Assembly (NCBI GenBank): GCA_964036195.1
Contig: OZ038450.1
Location: 13,642,701-13,706,700 of the forward strand
Source: Sphaerolaimus hirsutus
Lineage: Eukaryota; Nematoda; Chromadorea; Monhysterida; Sphaerolaimidae
DNA: 64,000 bases
Direction: 5' to 3'
Shown here: piece after piece, positions 12,801-22,023 of the stretch
Position numbering within the stretch: the first letter of the stretch is position 1
How the letters are laid out: each line of letters begins with the position of its first letter
Translations under genes and position numbers: made by a program
The notes under the pieces: model-generated
What the model was told of the DNA's origin: nothing
Databases searched by the model: none
The model's input: the letters and a program-made list of their open reading frames with translations, nothing else

Positions 12801-15689
12801 CGCCCCGTGCGACTGCGCAGAGGAGCGCACCAGAACGGTCAAAAACTGCGATTTCACTCCAACTTGGGATGAATCATTTCAATTTCAATTGGCAGTTCCA
12901 GAATTGGCACTAATCAGATTTCTGGTTCTGGATGATGATTTTATCGGCGACGATTTCATAGGCCAATTTACACTGCCGTTTGAATGCATTCAGCCTGGAT
13001 ACAGGTGAGAAAAATATCACATATTGTCATAACTTTCTTGTCACATTTTTTATCACTCAAAAACATTCAAAACGAACAGAATATTGTGGTATATTACTCG
13101 CTAATCGCCGAATCGGATCCAGAACTATACGCGGCGGACCGCAAATTTTTTATGTGCAGAATGTTTCCATTACCTAATGAATGAAATTTTGTGATAAATT
13201 TCGTAATCCTTCCATAATGTAATGAATGAAATCTTGTGATAAATTCCGTAATTGATTATTCCACAGTAAAAGGAATTATTTTGATGAAAAAAAACTGTAT
13301 AATGTCTGGTTCATCATTCAGATGGGTTATGGTAGCTTTCCATATAAGTGTGATGTCCGCCGAGTATACTAAAAAGCCACCCCATCCACAACCCAGACAC
13401 ATCCAGCTGCTGAACAACGAGGGCGAATCTTTAAGCCCCGCCTCCCTATTCATCCACACGGCGATCACCAATCGGCGCGGCGGGGGCAAGGCTCGCAAGC
13501 GGGGCATGTCGGTCAGGCGCAGGGCGCTGCACAAGGTGCACACCGGCGTCAAGATGTTGGGCGTCAAGCAGCTCGACGACCTGTTCAAGGAGGCCTCGGT
13601 GCCGCTGGCCGAGTGTATACAGTTGAGAAACGCGGTCGAGGCTGCCATGGTCGAGTGGCAGGTGGGCGGAATTTGTGGTTTTTAGCACGTTGAACACACT
13701 GCGATGTGACGCTGAATAAATACAATTGGCCCACACACACTAGTTTACCATTATGAAGCGCTCGACCATTTTGGTAAAGTGTTTCACAAAACAGTACGAA
13801 ACACTGTACAGAGTTGTACACAGTTTTGTACTGTTTTGTGCAAACCGTTTACCGAAATGGTCGTGCATTTAATGATGGTAAACTAGTGTGTGTGTGTGTG
13901 TGCGCCCAATACATGTTTATGTAGATGTTTAGATGCAAGCGAACACCGCTTTGCAAACATTTGCAACGTTTGAATAAGCCATTGTGTTCGAATTCGATCC
14001 ACCCCTGATAACGATAAATGCAGAACTTTTTACAGGACACCACAGGCATGGGCACAACAAGCACCATGCGCCAGGGCATGCGCCTGCTGCACAACCGCCT
14101 ACTAGCTACGCTGCCATCGACCACAAATATCAATGACGTTCAGACTAATTCAAATGTTGGCGATGTGCCAACTGAGAATACGGCTAGTACTCTCAGTGTT
14201 GTTATAAATGCACCAACTAGCGATGGTAATGCTGCGACAGTTAGCGATGGAAATAAAGCACCGAAAATTGGACTGTGTGTGGTGCTGGATGAGCATAGAG
14301 TTAGTCATATTTGAACCTTTGACTTTTACCTACACCTGAGGTCAATCCGTCGCATCGTGTGACCTGACAGGATGAAAATGGTAAACTTTAGAATGATACT
14401 TAAAACCCCCAAAATGATACTAAAAAAAACCCCGGTAATATGAATCCCCATTTTAAAAGTCGTCACTTGGCAGGGTTCCACATTCACACTTCATTTTTGA
14501 TCACAATCTCCACTACACAAATTATATACCCGCCCAGCTGCCCACCGTGGACGTGCAGCCAGCCGAGGCGGCGAACACAGCCCCCGATCAAGTGCGCAAG
14601 TGTCTCGTCGCTTTGCAACACTTGCTGGAGAAATCTAGAGGCATCATAGAGAGTACAGAGCCATTGCTGCAGAAGGTAGTTTTGTAGGGTGTTTTGGTAG
14701 ATGTCTAGACTCTAGAATATCTCTGTGTATACACAAATTGTGTTTTATGTGACCATTTGAAAGAGTTAACGGCACCTGCAAAGATGATGATAAAGGCCAG
14801 ATGCCGTGAAAACATTTTTCTAAAGATGAGCTCACAAGCACCTGATTTGATTTACCAAAATCGAGAACTAAAATACGTAATTTGCGAATGTCCACGAATT
14901 TAATATGTCCACGAAGACAACTTCCAAAAAATCTCACAGCTCGAAGAGTCGACTCACCGAATAGCAGATTCCTATGAAGAACTGACAATATTGTGTTCGC
15001 AAGCTGGTTTGAAAGGCCAGAAAGCGACCAGAGCAACTGAAAACTTTGCTTGGAATTTGAGACTGCTGAAAGCTCAATTAGACCTCATGTGCAGGGCGCA
15101 GATGGATGCCAGCACAACGATACAGCAGGTAACTGGGTTTCTAACATATCGAGATGTGAATATATTGCATAAATATCCATTATTATGAATACATAATTTA
15201 CCTACAAAAAGATAATTGTGAATGCATAGATTCAAGTAATTTGGGAAGTGACCTTCTCTCACACGCCTCACTTAATCATCTTAATCAGAACACATATGAT
15301 AGGGTTTAAAATCTATTTTTAAATGCTTCTTTTCTTAAAAATCAATAAAAAATTGATTTTACAAATTAAAATCAGATACTTCAATGACGCAAAAGTGGGT
15401 TTAGACCAAGAAAATATAAATATCAAGTGACAGAGACTGTGACAATTTATTGTTGATGCAAAGCCATGAAAAACATAAAATTCAAAATTTGAACCACCAT
15501 GTATATACCCTAGAAGGAATTCCTTACCCACCACAGGTAATAGACAGTGGTTGCACAATGGGCATTTTGGTGCCTCCATGCAAAATCCAGCCATGCATGC
15601 ACCAGCCGACACCAACAGCCAGTCCCAGAGTGGAATTAAATGCAGTCAATTCTTCTCATGAAAAACCTGTTCAACCCTCTGCGGTATAA
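3879..15689 (+). CDS. PLCL: Phospholipase C-like protein (PLCL/PRIP family), about 1225 aa
   Basis: Exons: 3879-4042, 4831-4937, 5461-5610, 6026-6235, 6676-6727, 6789-6918, 6984-7160, 7226-7319, 7789-7992, 8689-8821, 9108-9481 (end uncertain), 10443-10682 (start uncertain), 11392-11579, 11991-12128, 12321-12416, 12793-13004, 13397-13661, 14036-14299, 14538-14675, 14940-15128, 15537-15689. All junctions agree in phase except the linker junction after 9474/9481, where a small exon may be missing. Domain order is that of PLCL (human about 1,100 aa), and family phrases such as [13 protein letters not shown] and ITNRRGGGK are present. PLCL proteins bind inositol phosphates, phosphatases and GABA-A receptor trafficking factors in the cytosol and at membranes. 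The start ATG is the first in an exon open from 3813; an upstream exon may exist. Confidence 0.93.
4831..6235 (+). CDS. PLCL: PLCL N-terminal motif and PH domain exons
   Basis: Exon 4831-4937 encodes the conserved [12 protein letters not shown] segment just before the PH domain. Exons 5461-5610 and 6026-6235 encode the PH domain: GSELTKVRS near its start, [10 protein letters not shown] in the strand that usually packs against the phosphoinositide pocket, IKEVRVGKN, and IWVTGLMAL in the C-terminal helix. In the family this domain binds inositol phosphates and PIP2. The junction 5610/6026 gives [11 protein letters not shown], matching the spacing in vertebrate PLCL. Confidence 0.9.
6379..6613. 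mobile_element. TATACTC-family MITE in a PLCL intron
   Basis: Inverted ends TATACTCCGCAGAC and GCGGTCCACTGAGTATA enclose a body with GGAACACTCCATCATGACG. The family recurs at 7518, 10863, 13126, 17130 and 24246. The terminal TA suggests Tc1/mariner-type TA targeting (inference). Confidence 0.7.
6676..7319 (+). CDS. PLCL: PLCL EF-hand-like exons
   Basis: Exons 6676-6727, 6789-6918, 6984-7160 and 7226-7319 encode the EF-hand-like module between PH and X domains. Recognisable pieces are [35 protein letters not shown] and [10 protein letters not shown], the last two being hallmarks of the PLC EF region. The intron 6728-6788 is only 61 nt, showing that short introns are normal in this genome. The loops lack a complete set of calcium ligands, as is common in PLC EF hands. 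Confidence 0.88.
7518..7771. mobile_element. TATACTC-family MITE ending 17 bp before a PLCL acceptor
   Basis: Ends TATACTGGGCGGACC and GGTCCACCGAGTATA are inverted, and the interior shares GGAAACACTCCATCATGACA with the copy at 6379. Its right end lies 17 bp from the first base of the X-domain exon at 7789. Confidence 0.7.
7789..9481 (+). CDS. PLCL: PLCL catalytic X-domain exons
   Basis: Exons 7789-7992, 8689-8821 and 9108-9474/9481. Exon 1 has [20 protein letters not shown], the junction 7992/8689 rebuilds IELDIW, exon 2 has [12 protein letters not shown], and the junction 8821/9108 gives [12 protein letters not shown]. The two active-site histidines (SHNTY and HGHT, about residues 399 and 448), the Asn, the E-L-D pair and the later Glu all appear present. 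From memory, vertebrate PLCL has Thr where HGHT has its first His. About 80 residues of Ser/Arg-rich, poorly conserved sequence precede LRGKILL. The lysines that normally follow GKILLK are not seen, partly because the exon end is uncertain. Confidence 0.85.
8026..8273. mobile_element. CCGTATTTCCTCG-family MITE in a PLCL intron
   Basis: Inverted ends CCTTATTTCCTCGAAATACC and TAATTCGAGGAAATACGG, with TA at both borders. The body is nearly the same as at 2684-2947, which suggests both copies are fairly young. Confidence 0.75.
9543..10253. mobile_element. TAGGGATGG-type hAT-like element in a PLCL intron
   Basis: Ends TAGGGATGG and CCATCCCTA, with AAAAAAGCGC/GCGCTTTTTT inverted sequence next to each end. 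The flanks read ATGCCGCC and TTGCCGCC, an imperfect 8-bp target duplication. The core (TTTTGCGCGCAAGC, then TGGTGGTTGTTTTCATTG) is shared with the elements at 19066, 36975, 45403 and 61833, so these are one family with diverged ends. Confidence 0.75.
10443..12128 (+). CDS. PLCL: PLCL X-Y linker and Y-domain exons
   Basis: Exon 10443-10682 starts with an acidic stretch ([10 protein letters not shown]), then basic Arg-rich sequence, then AKQLSDLM, which matches the start of Y in PLCL. Exon 11392-11579 gives [20 protein letters not shown] and [11 protein letters not shown]. Joining 10682 to 11392 keeps the 33-residue spacing of vertebrate PLCL exactly. Exon 11991-12128 has [19 protein letters not shown], then a Ser/Ala-rich tail ending at the introner intron. 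The Tyr in RVYP is the canonical PLC residue (vertebrate PLCL has Phe, from memory). Confidence 0.87.
10863..11056. mobile_element. TATACTC-family MITE in a PLCL intron
   Basis: Ends TATACTCGGATGAC and GTCTGCCGAGTATA are inverted, and the body has GGAAACACTCCATCATGACG as in the copies at 6379 and 7518. Confidence 0.65.
12129..12320 (+). mobile_element. Introner: an entire PLCL intron made of one inverted-repeat element
   Basis: The 192-nt intron starts GTGCCACTCCCAGACCCTGT and ends with the inverse, ACAGGGTCTGGGAGTGCCCC, followed by CAG. The whole intron folds on itself: roughly 85-90 nt arms pair across a loop near 12217-12232. The 5-prime exon ends CAG and the intron ends CAG, so the acceptor AG may come from a 3-bp target duplication. 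The flanking exons (ending MGQQ, resuming [11 protein letters not shown]) join in phase 0 at the Y-C2 boundary. The same element forms the intron at 54765-54917. Confidence 0.9.
12321..13004 (+). CDS. PLCL: PLCL C2-domain exons
   Basis: Exons 12321-12416 and 12793-13004 (plus the start of 13397) encode the C2 domain: [28 protein letters not shown], then [33 protein letters not shown] and [20 protein letters not shown]. This is a close match to the PLC C2 sandwich; the acidic DDD and GD positions are those that bind calcium in active PLC isoforms. Confidence 0.92.
13126..13368. mobile_element. TATACTC-family MITE ending 28 bp before a PLCL acceptor
   Basis: Ends TATACGCGGCGGACCG and GTCCGCCGAGTATA are inverted. 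The body carries AATGAATGAAATTTTGTGAT twice with small changes and is shared with the copy at 24246. Confidence 0.7.
13397..15689 (+). CDS. PLCL: PLCL-specific C-terminal region exons
   Basis: Exon 13397-13661 has [27 protein letters not shown], and [15 protein letters not shown]. These are specific to PLCL rather than to active PLC-delta, so this exon decides the family. Exons 14036-14299, 14538-14675 and 14940-15128 give helical sequence ([17 protein letters not shown] and [18 protein letters not shown]) as in the PLCL coiled C-terminus. The last exon, 15537-15689, is a Pro/Ser-rich tail ending PVQPSAV, with no match I recognise. The Thr/Asn-rich part of 14036-14299 is lineage-specific. Confidence 0.9.
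13741..13885. repeat. Short palindromic MITE in a PLCL intron
   Basis: ACTAGTTTACCATTATGAAG on the left is answered by ATGGTAAACTAGT on the right. The inner halves (CGACCATTTTGGTAAA and TTTACCGAAATGGTCG) also pair, so nearly the whole 145 bp folds into one hairpin. CA repeats flank one side and TG repeats the other. Confidence 0.7.
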
Positions 15690-17129
15690 GGATAGAGCAG
15701 TGTGGTTCTTTGTCTGTTGTGGAAAGGTTTTATTTGCCTAGGATGAATGTGTGATTTTGTGGATTCTTCAGACCTGAATATACCTTTTGACTGGTGGTTT
15801 TGAATTTTACCGTGATTATTATGTATAAACACTTATCTTTTTTATTTTTCACATTTGTCATTGTGTGATCTCAATTATATTCACCCTGGACCTTTCCTGA
15901 AAAAGGATTGTGCTAAATTTGCATGCATTGCTTACTTGACTTTGAAACTTTCCCTTTCAGTGTCAAATTGTGGTGTAATACACATTGCATTGAATGATTG
16001 TGCAGATAGTTGCAATGCAAGAATGTTTTCAAAATAATTTCATTTTGCTTTCAATGTAGGTAGTCAAAATTTCTGAATCGGGGTAGTCATTACTGACTTA
16101 TTAAATTTGTCATTCTTATCTAACACTTGTGAAAGTCAATGGCAAAGCAGTTATTGTTAGAAGTATTAGAAGTTTACTTCATAGTTACTGTATATCAATG
16201 TGTGTAGTTCATATAAATGTTAAACTAAACATGTTCATGAATGTACAGGTTTTGCCCTTTTAAACATTGTTCCAATAACTGAAGAAAAAGACTGATCAAA
16301 ACAAAACAAATCAGTGTGCATGGCAAAGCATGAACATAAGATAAATATGTGTGTGTGCCTATGGATATAAAATTTTATTAGAGCATTAGAATTTGAATAG
16401 ATGATTTTTTATTTAGGAATGTACTTACTTATATTGGCAGTTAGAACTTTAGTCCAATGTTGGACCGGATATTGTGATGCAAGTGATAAAATACATTTGA
16501 AAAGCGTGCCAATACCAAAAAAAATTAATTGTGATCCATCACTTTCTGAACGTTTTTCATGTATTGTAAATATATTCAGTTAGACCTGAGTGAAGTAACA
16601 TGTTTCGAACAGATCAGTAAAACGCAAAAATCCTTCCACAATTTCACTCCTGGTGTTATGTGCATATATTGCCGTTAATCACCCGTTTATTATTTTAAAT
16701 TTGATACCGTGTGTCATGATAAATAATAAATAGTAATTGCAACATCGACCAAAAATACCGTTCAAAATGTCACCTTTGTGTTAAGGTGCGATTACAGCTC
16801 AAAGTTTCTTTCATAAAATCATGACACAAAAGTGTGTTACGTATTTTTGACATTTTTGATATGGATATTTTTGACAGAAATCACCACTTATAATGCTATC
16901 CCATGGCTCTACAGGGGATGGATAAAGATACGGCGTGGTAATTTCAGTCAAAGAAAGAAAGAATTTCAGTCATATGCTTGTCTCCAAAGCTCATGGGTTT
17001 ATTTTAACTGCACTATGAGTTAAAAACTTAAACACAATTTTTTGTTAATATGCGTCATAATTTAACATTTTAATCATACGCGAATGCATTTTATCCATTC
17101 CCGATTCCCCAGTAATTTAGTGCAATTTA
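15690..17129. other. PLCL 3-prime flank, probably UTR and intergenic
   Basis: Unique-looking AT-rich sequence without credible exons or the repeat families seen elsewhere. The first several hundred bases are probably PLCL 3-prime UTR; the polyadenylation point cannot be fixed by eye. Confidence 0.4.
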
Positions 17130-17922
17130 TATACTCGGCGGACAGCACCTACCATAACCAATCTGAATAATGAACCGAAAATTTTACAGTTTTTTCATCA
17201 TAATATTTCGTTTTTACTATGGAATAATTAATTTCGAAATTTATCACGATATTTTATTAATTAAATTATGGTAGGTTTCTATACTAGGTGTGCTGTCCGC
17301 CGAGCAGAGTTGTTAAAAGGTACGTACGTTTACTCGAAAAATACGCGTACGCGAGTACGCGGTAAATACATTTACATATACTTTTCAAAAAAATACCGTA
17401 CGCACTTGTACGCGTACACTTTCAAAGCGTACGCGTACGGAAAATGTATTTATGAAGATTCAATGTGGGACATATTTATAAAGTAACTACACTGCTATGT
17501 ATTTACAGAAGTGGTTCCATTGAATATTTTAGATATGCGGGGGTAGTGCCTTTAAAAATTTCAAAATTCGAAACCAAATCGAAATGGTTGTGGAGACAAT
17601 GGATGTGGTAAACGAGTCGGGAGAACGATCATTTTTATCTCCTAGAAAAGAGACCTTGAAAACTATATAATCTGTCATTTGCTTATAGAAAACATACGTT
17701 GTGCTGTACACGTATGAAAAAGTGCTCACTTTTACACATTCTATGAAGAAAAGTAGTCGTTTCAACACTCACAAAAAAGTACCCACATTTACGCGTACGT
17801 ACGAGTAAAAAAAAAGTATTTTACGTTTTCTATACTTTGTGGTGAGTAAAAAAAAAATACTTTACGTTTACATATACTTTTAAAAAAGTTCAGTAATTCT
17901 AACAACTCTGCCGCCGAGTTTA
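17130..17922. mobile_element. TATACTC-family MITE split by a 606-bp insertion
   Basis: The left part starts TATACTCGGCGGACAGC and runs to CCGCCGAG at 17304; the right end resumes with CCGCCGAG at 17911. The inserted element is listed separately. Confidence 0.65.
17305..17910. mobile_element. CAGAGTTGTTA hAT-like element with 8-bp target duplication
   Basis: The ends CAGAGTTGTTA and TAACAACTCTG are inverted repeats, flanked by identical CCGCCGAG (17297-17304 and 17911-17918). The interior is rich in ACGCGTACG-type palindromes. The 8-bp duplication is typical of hAT transposons. A relative lies at 27815-28269. Confidence 0.85.
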
Positions 17923-17946
17923 CCTATTTTACACACATATTTCACG

Positions 17947-18476
17947 CAGGGGTATCTTGAATTTTGACCCTCCGAGTGGTTGGATAGATAGCAAATCCCT
18001 CCTCCGGAGGGATAGATAGCTGAAAAATTTTCTGGGGGGGGGGTTGGGGGGGGGTTTGGGGGGGGGTTGTGGTGGTTCGATATATTGGCTTTTTCGGGGC
18101 ATAGAAGGGAGAAAAGGGAAAAAAATCGCTAAAAGTAGGTGTAAAATAGCTCAAAATGGGTATACAAGAGCATATAGTACTTAAAATAGCTGAAAATAGG
18201 CAGTTAGACGCATGAACCAGTGATTTTGGAGGTGAAAATCTATATATAGGTATGAAAAATAGGGATTTTGAGCGAAAATTGGGGTATAGTTTCTGAAAAA
18301 TCGCTCCAGATAGGTAGATAGCTGGGCGATTTGGGGGGGGGGGTTTAGGGGGTAGTAGCCCAAAATTTTGCCTCCGGGATAGATAGATAGCTGAGCGGCC
18401 TCCGGGATAGATAGATAGCTGGGCGGTTTGGGGGGGGGGTAACCCCCCCCCCAACCCCCCCCATTCGAGACCCCTG
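17947..18476. mobile_element. CAGGGGT (GATAGATAGCTG) hAT-like element
   Basis: The ends CAGGGGTATC and GAGACCCCTG lie between identical ATTTCACG duplications (17939-17946 and 18477-18484). The body has repeated GGGATAGATAGATAGCTG units and long G/C runs. Related copies or fragments lie near 22257, 32330, 35577, 49600, 52700, 53725 and 60790. Confidence 0.85.
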
Positions 18477-19340
18477 ATTTCACGTTATAATTTTACGACA
18501 GAAAATTTGAGCTGCTATAGCACCTTGAATGTTGACGCCTCAAGCAAAAGGGGGAGGGGCATAAATGTGGATATCAATTCTACAATCAAATAAAGCTGTC
18601 GTTTGTTTTCGCCCACCCACGTCTCTAGTGAAGTTTGTATCCCGAGTGTACAAAACTACGGATTACAGGGTGGTCACTTCAGAAACTATTAAATGTAAAT
18701 AGGTATATGTGCTCTGCGTCTGCACTTAATATGTGGGAAAAAGTGACGAAAAATGTGGCAAAAAACTTTTGTGGAATTTTAAGTGAACCTACCTAATTGT
18801 TTGCTATTCTGAAAGTGTTTCAAAGCGCCACACACCGCACAGATGAACGTATATACCATATTCACTGGAATACGTGCACTGGGGGGCTAAGTTTTCATCT
18901 GAGATTGTAGTGAGAAATTATGGAAGATTGTTTTTTTTGTGAGTTAACCTCGAACAGCATTATGAATAGTGACAGCAAATGTAGCTAAAAACAACCATTT
19001 TGTGGAATCTGGTAGAGCTTACCTACCATCAACAATTGTGCCTTCATCGTAAATGCAATCCCAGCTAGGGTTGGCCGATGTTTTTTAAACGTTTTTTAAA
19101 AAAACGTTCTTTTTTTAAAAAAAACATGAAGTCCGATAAGTTTATTTTTAAAAAAAACATCGGCCGGAATTTTTAGTACTAAGCACTAGGTATTTTGCAA
19201 AATTTTTGCGCGCAAGCGCGCAATTTCACACACAAATTGACATTGGTGGTTGTTTTTATTGGTTTTGTGGCATTTTTAGTATCAAAGTATCCATTTCTAT
19301 GTGCTACCATGGGTTAATAAGCCGTCATATGTTGCTGTAC

Positions 19341-19790
19341 TACCGTATTTCCTCGAAATACCCCCGGGGGGTTTATTGTTTCAGAGTGAGAATTTTGAGG
19401 GGGGTTTAAACGAGGGGGGGGGTATTTCGAGGGGGGGTTTATTATTTCGCCAAATTTTTTTTGAAATCCCAGTACTGAAATGTCGTCTGAAACGTACGCA
19501 GACGTCAAAAATGCAACAAAAATCGCCATTTATAAGACTCTAAAGACATTTATAAGTGTGTAGACGTACAAACACTGTTCTCACATAACAGAGTCATCGT
19601 TTTTAACGTGTGTTCTGCATTGCCCGGATGACAAACGCAAAGCCTTTGTCATTTACGTTCTCTATACACTAAATTTGGGGGGGGGGGTATTTCGAGGGGG
19701 GGGGGTTATAAGTTCATAGTGTCCATTTTGAGGGGGGGTATTTCGAGGGGGGGGTATTTCGAGGGGGGGGTATTTCGAGGAAATACGGTA
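19341..19790. mobile_element. CCGTATTTCCTCG-family MITE nested in the 19066 element
   Basis: Inverted ends TACCGTATTTCCTCG and CGAGGAAATACGGTA with TA on each side. It interrupts the host where sister copies read TTGCTGTAGTATATAATATT without a gap (compare 62080-62100). This confirms a TA target duplication. Confidence 0.85.
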
Positions 19791-19916
19791 TATAATATTG
19801 AGGTAATGTGCTTCCATGTACCTCCACAGTGTGTAACTTCACTCCCAAAGTAACAACCTCCTTTTATAACCTTGTTTGATCACTATTCTGTGCCAAACTT
19901 CACTTGAAGTCACGAA

Positions 19917-20985
19917 CAGAGTTGGTTTTATAAAAATTCATTTTAGTAAAATTGTATAAAAATTGTATAAAAATTTTATTTTATTTTTATTTTATTCTTG
20001 TTTCATTTTATTTTATTTTATTTTATTCCCAAAAGTCGTTAATAAAATAAAATGACACATTTTACAAAAATTTTACAAAAATTTTACAAAAATTTTACAA
20101 AAAATCAGAAACATGCATGCAAGGCCAGAAAAATGTTATAATTAGACCTATACATGAAAAACCTGTGACAAATTTTTCCCTTTCTTTTCAAAAGTTGCAT
20201 GCAGTATGTATTGTTAGCTAGCTGCAAGTGTAAAGTTACAATTATTGATAAGAATGGTTTGCATTTTCAGTAGAAGGACTACTGGAGTGTGCTTGGCACA
20301 TTTGTAAAATGTCATGCAAAGTGTCAATGGTCATGACAAATGTAAAGTAAAGTATCAATTGTCATGCAAAATGTCAAGTGTCATGTAAAATTTCAAGCAC
20401 AGTGGCAATTGTCATGACAAATGTTATGCAAAGTGTAAATTATGTATCGAAAATTTGTGTTTTTGTATCCATAGTATGTTTTATATCCAAATCTTATGTT
20501 TTTGTATCCAAATGTTCACATAAGATTTGGAGTCAACAACAACATAATTTGGATACAAAACATAAGATTTTGAAATAAAACATGAGATTTGAACACAATT
20601 TGCTTGACAATTGATACTTTAATTTTTACATGTCATGACAATTTACACTTTACTTTACATTTGTCATGACAATTGACACTTTGCATGACATTTTACATGA
20701 CATTTGACACTTTCCAATGCTTGGGACTGCCCCCAGATCCATGAAAAAACAGGTAGAGACTCAAGCAATGAGACAAAATTTTACAAAAAATATGAATTTT
20801 TATACAATTTTACAAAAATACGAATTTTTATACAATTTTACAAAAATTTTACAAAAATTCGAATTTTTATACAATTTTTATTTTTATTCTTAAATTTTCC
20901 ATTTTATTTTATTTTATTTTATTCTTGAATATTCCATTTTATTTTTATTTTATTTTTATTTTTTTCTGAGATTTTGCCAACCCTG
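19917..20985. mobile_element. TTTTATTTTA-rich hAT-like element nested in the 19066 element
   Basis: The ends CAGAGTTGGTTTTATAAAAA and TTTTGCCAACCCTG lie between identical GTCACGAA duplications (19909-19916 and 20986-20993). It contains ATTTTACAAA and TTTTATTTTA repeats and, inside, a diverged introner-family element. Confidence 0.85.
20281..20736. mobile_element. Diverged introner-family element inside a nested transposon
   Basis: The right end CTTGGGACTGCCCCCAG matches the family end seen at 3756 and 12320. The interior repeats TCATGCAAAGTGTCAA on the left and its inverse TTGACACTTTGCATGA on the right. The left end is degraded. It is not inside any gene I can see. Confidence 0.65.
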
Positions 20986-22023
20986 GTCACGAACATTCGA
21001 CTATAAGGCGATATACGAACAATATGTCGACGAAAAATGGATATTTTTGACACAAATCACCACTTATAATGCTATCCCATGGCTCCACAAACATTATATG
21101 GTATATATAACATCACAGTGTATTGCCACTGTCTGATATACCTATATATGTTGACACAAGGTCATATCTGGGAGCTTTAAAAAAACGTTTTTTATTTAAA
21201 AAAACATCGAGTTAAAAAAACGTTTTTTTCCAACCCTAATCCCAGCTGATCCGTATAATTTCCATCTCTTCTGGCGCAAGGGGGGTTTAATTCAAGTAAA
21301 TACGGTCCATCCCCACAAACTACAGCACCTGCATCATCCAAACCCAGCCATGTGTACCATATATACCATACATAACGATGTACGCAACGACCGGGGCGAC
21401 AATAGAGCGCATACACAAAGCACTGCAATGCACAGGTGGGGTGCGGAGCAACGCAATACTGGGGAAAACACTTCAAAAAAGCGCTGCATAGGTGCACTTG
21501 CGGCCGCGCTCAAAACTCCATTTCTTAGCCCTATACAATACCGTAACGTAATCGTCCGATGCAAAACGGGTCTGCGAGGCTTAGAAGTTCTTGTGTGTAA
21601 ATTCGCCGTTGTAGCTATTTATATTTCCCATCCCCGATTTGAGCGGAGGGATTTAGTGTGGACGATAAAGGTCGGTTTCATGCGCGGTTTGGTATTTTGT
21701 TTTTGTGACTTGCTGGGAAATGTTCCGCGACTTATTACCATCCTGCAGATTGTCAGCGGTCGAGTGATAACTTGTCCCAAGTGAATTTGCGGTAAAGTGT
21801 CAAATGATCTGTTAAGACACTAAGCAAAATCCCCGGTCTCCGGAATTTGAATTTTATCACTTTATATGTTATTTTAGACCTCCCTTGAAACTTTGTCCGT
21901 GAAAATTAAGAACAGCAGCGAAATTAAAGTGTAGCACCGAGCGAAAATCGCTAAAAAAAACCGAACATCCACCAAATCCCCCTAAAACCCACCCAGGGCT
22001 AGCCAACAAAAACATCCGCAAAA

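Larger units (their letters stand above)
19066..21238. mobile_element. TAGGGTTGG hAT-like element hosting nested transposons
   Basis: Ends TAGGGTTGGCCGATG and TTCCAACCCTA lie between identical ATCCCAGC duplications (19058-19065 and 21239-21246). The uninterrupted family body is about 650-700 bp; this copy is 2.17 kb because at least two elements inserted into it. Confidence 0.9.

Noticed and set aside
13256-13736. Minus-strand open frames opposite the PLCL C-terminal exon
   Set aside because: Antisense shadows of a GC-rich conserved exon; the plus frame has the PLCL sequence.
17942-18483. 170- and 100-codon minus-strand frames rich in Pro/Tyr
   Set aside because: They read the GATAGATAGCTG and poly-G body of a hAT-like MITE.
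21350-21784. 144-codon open frame upstream of the 22024 gene
   Set aside because: Composition is unremarkable, no splice partners or domain were seen, and an opposite-strand frame covers the same bases. Probably chance in the 5-prime flank.
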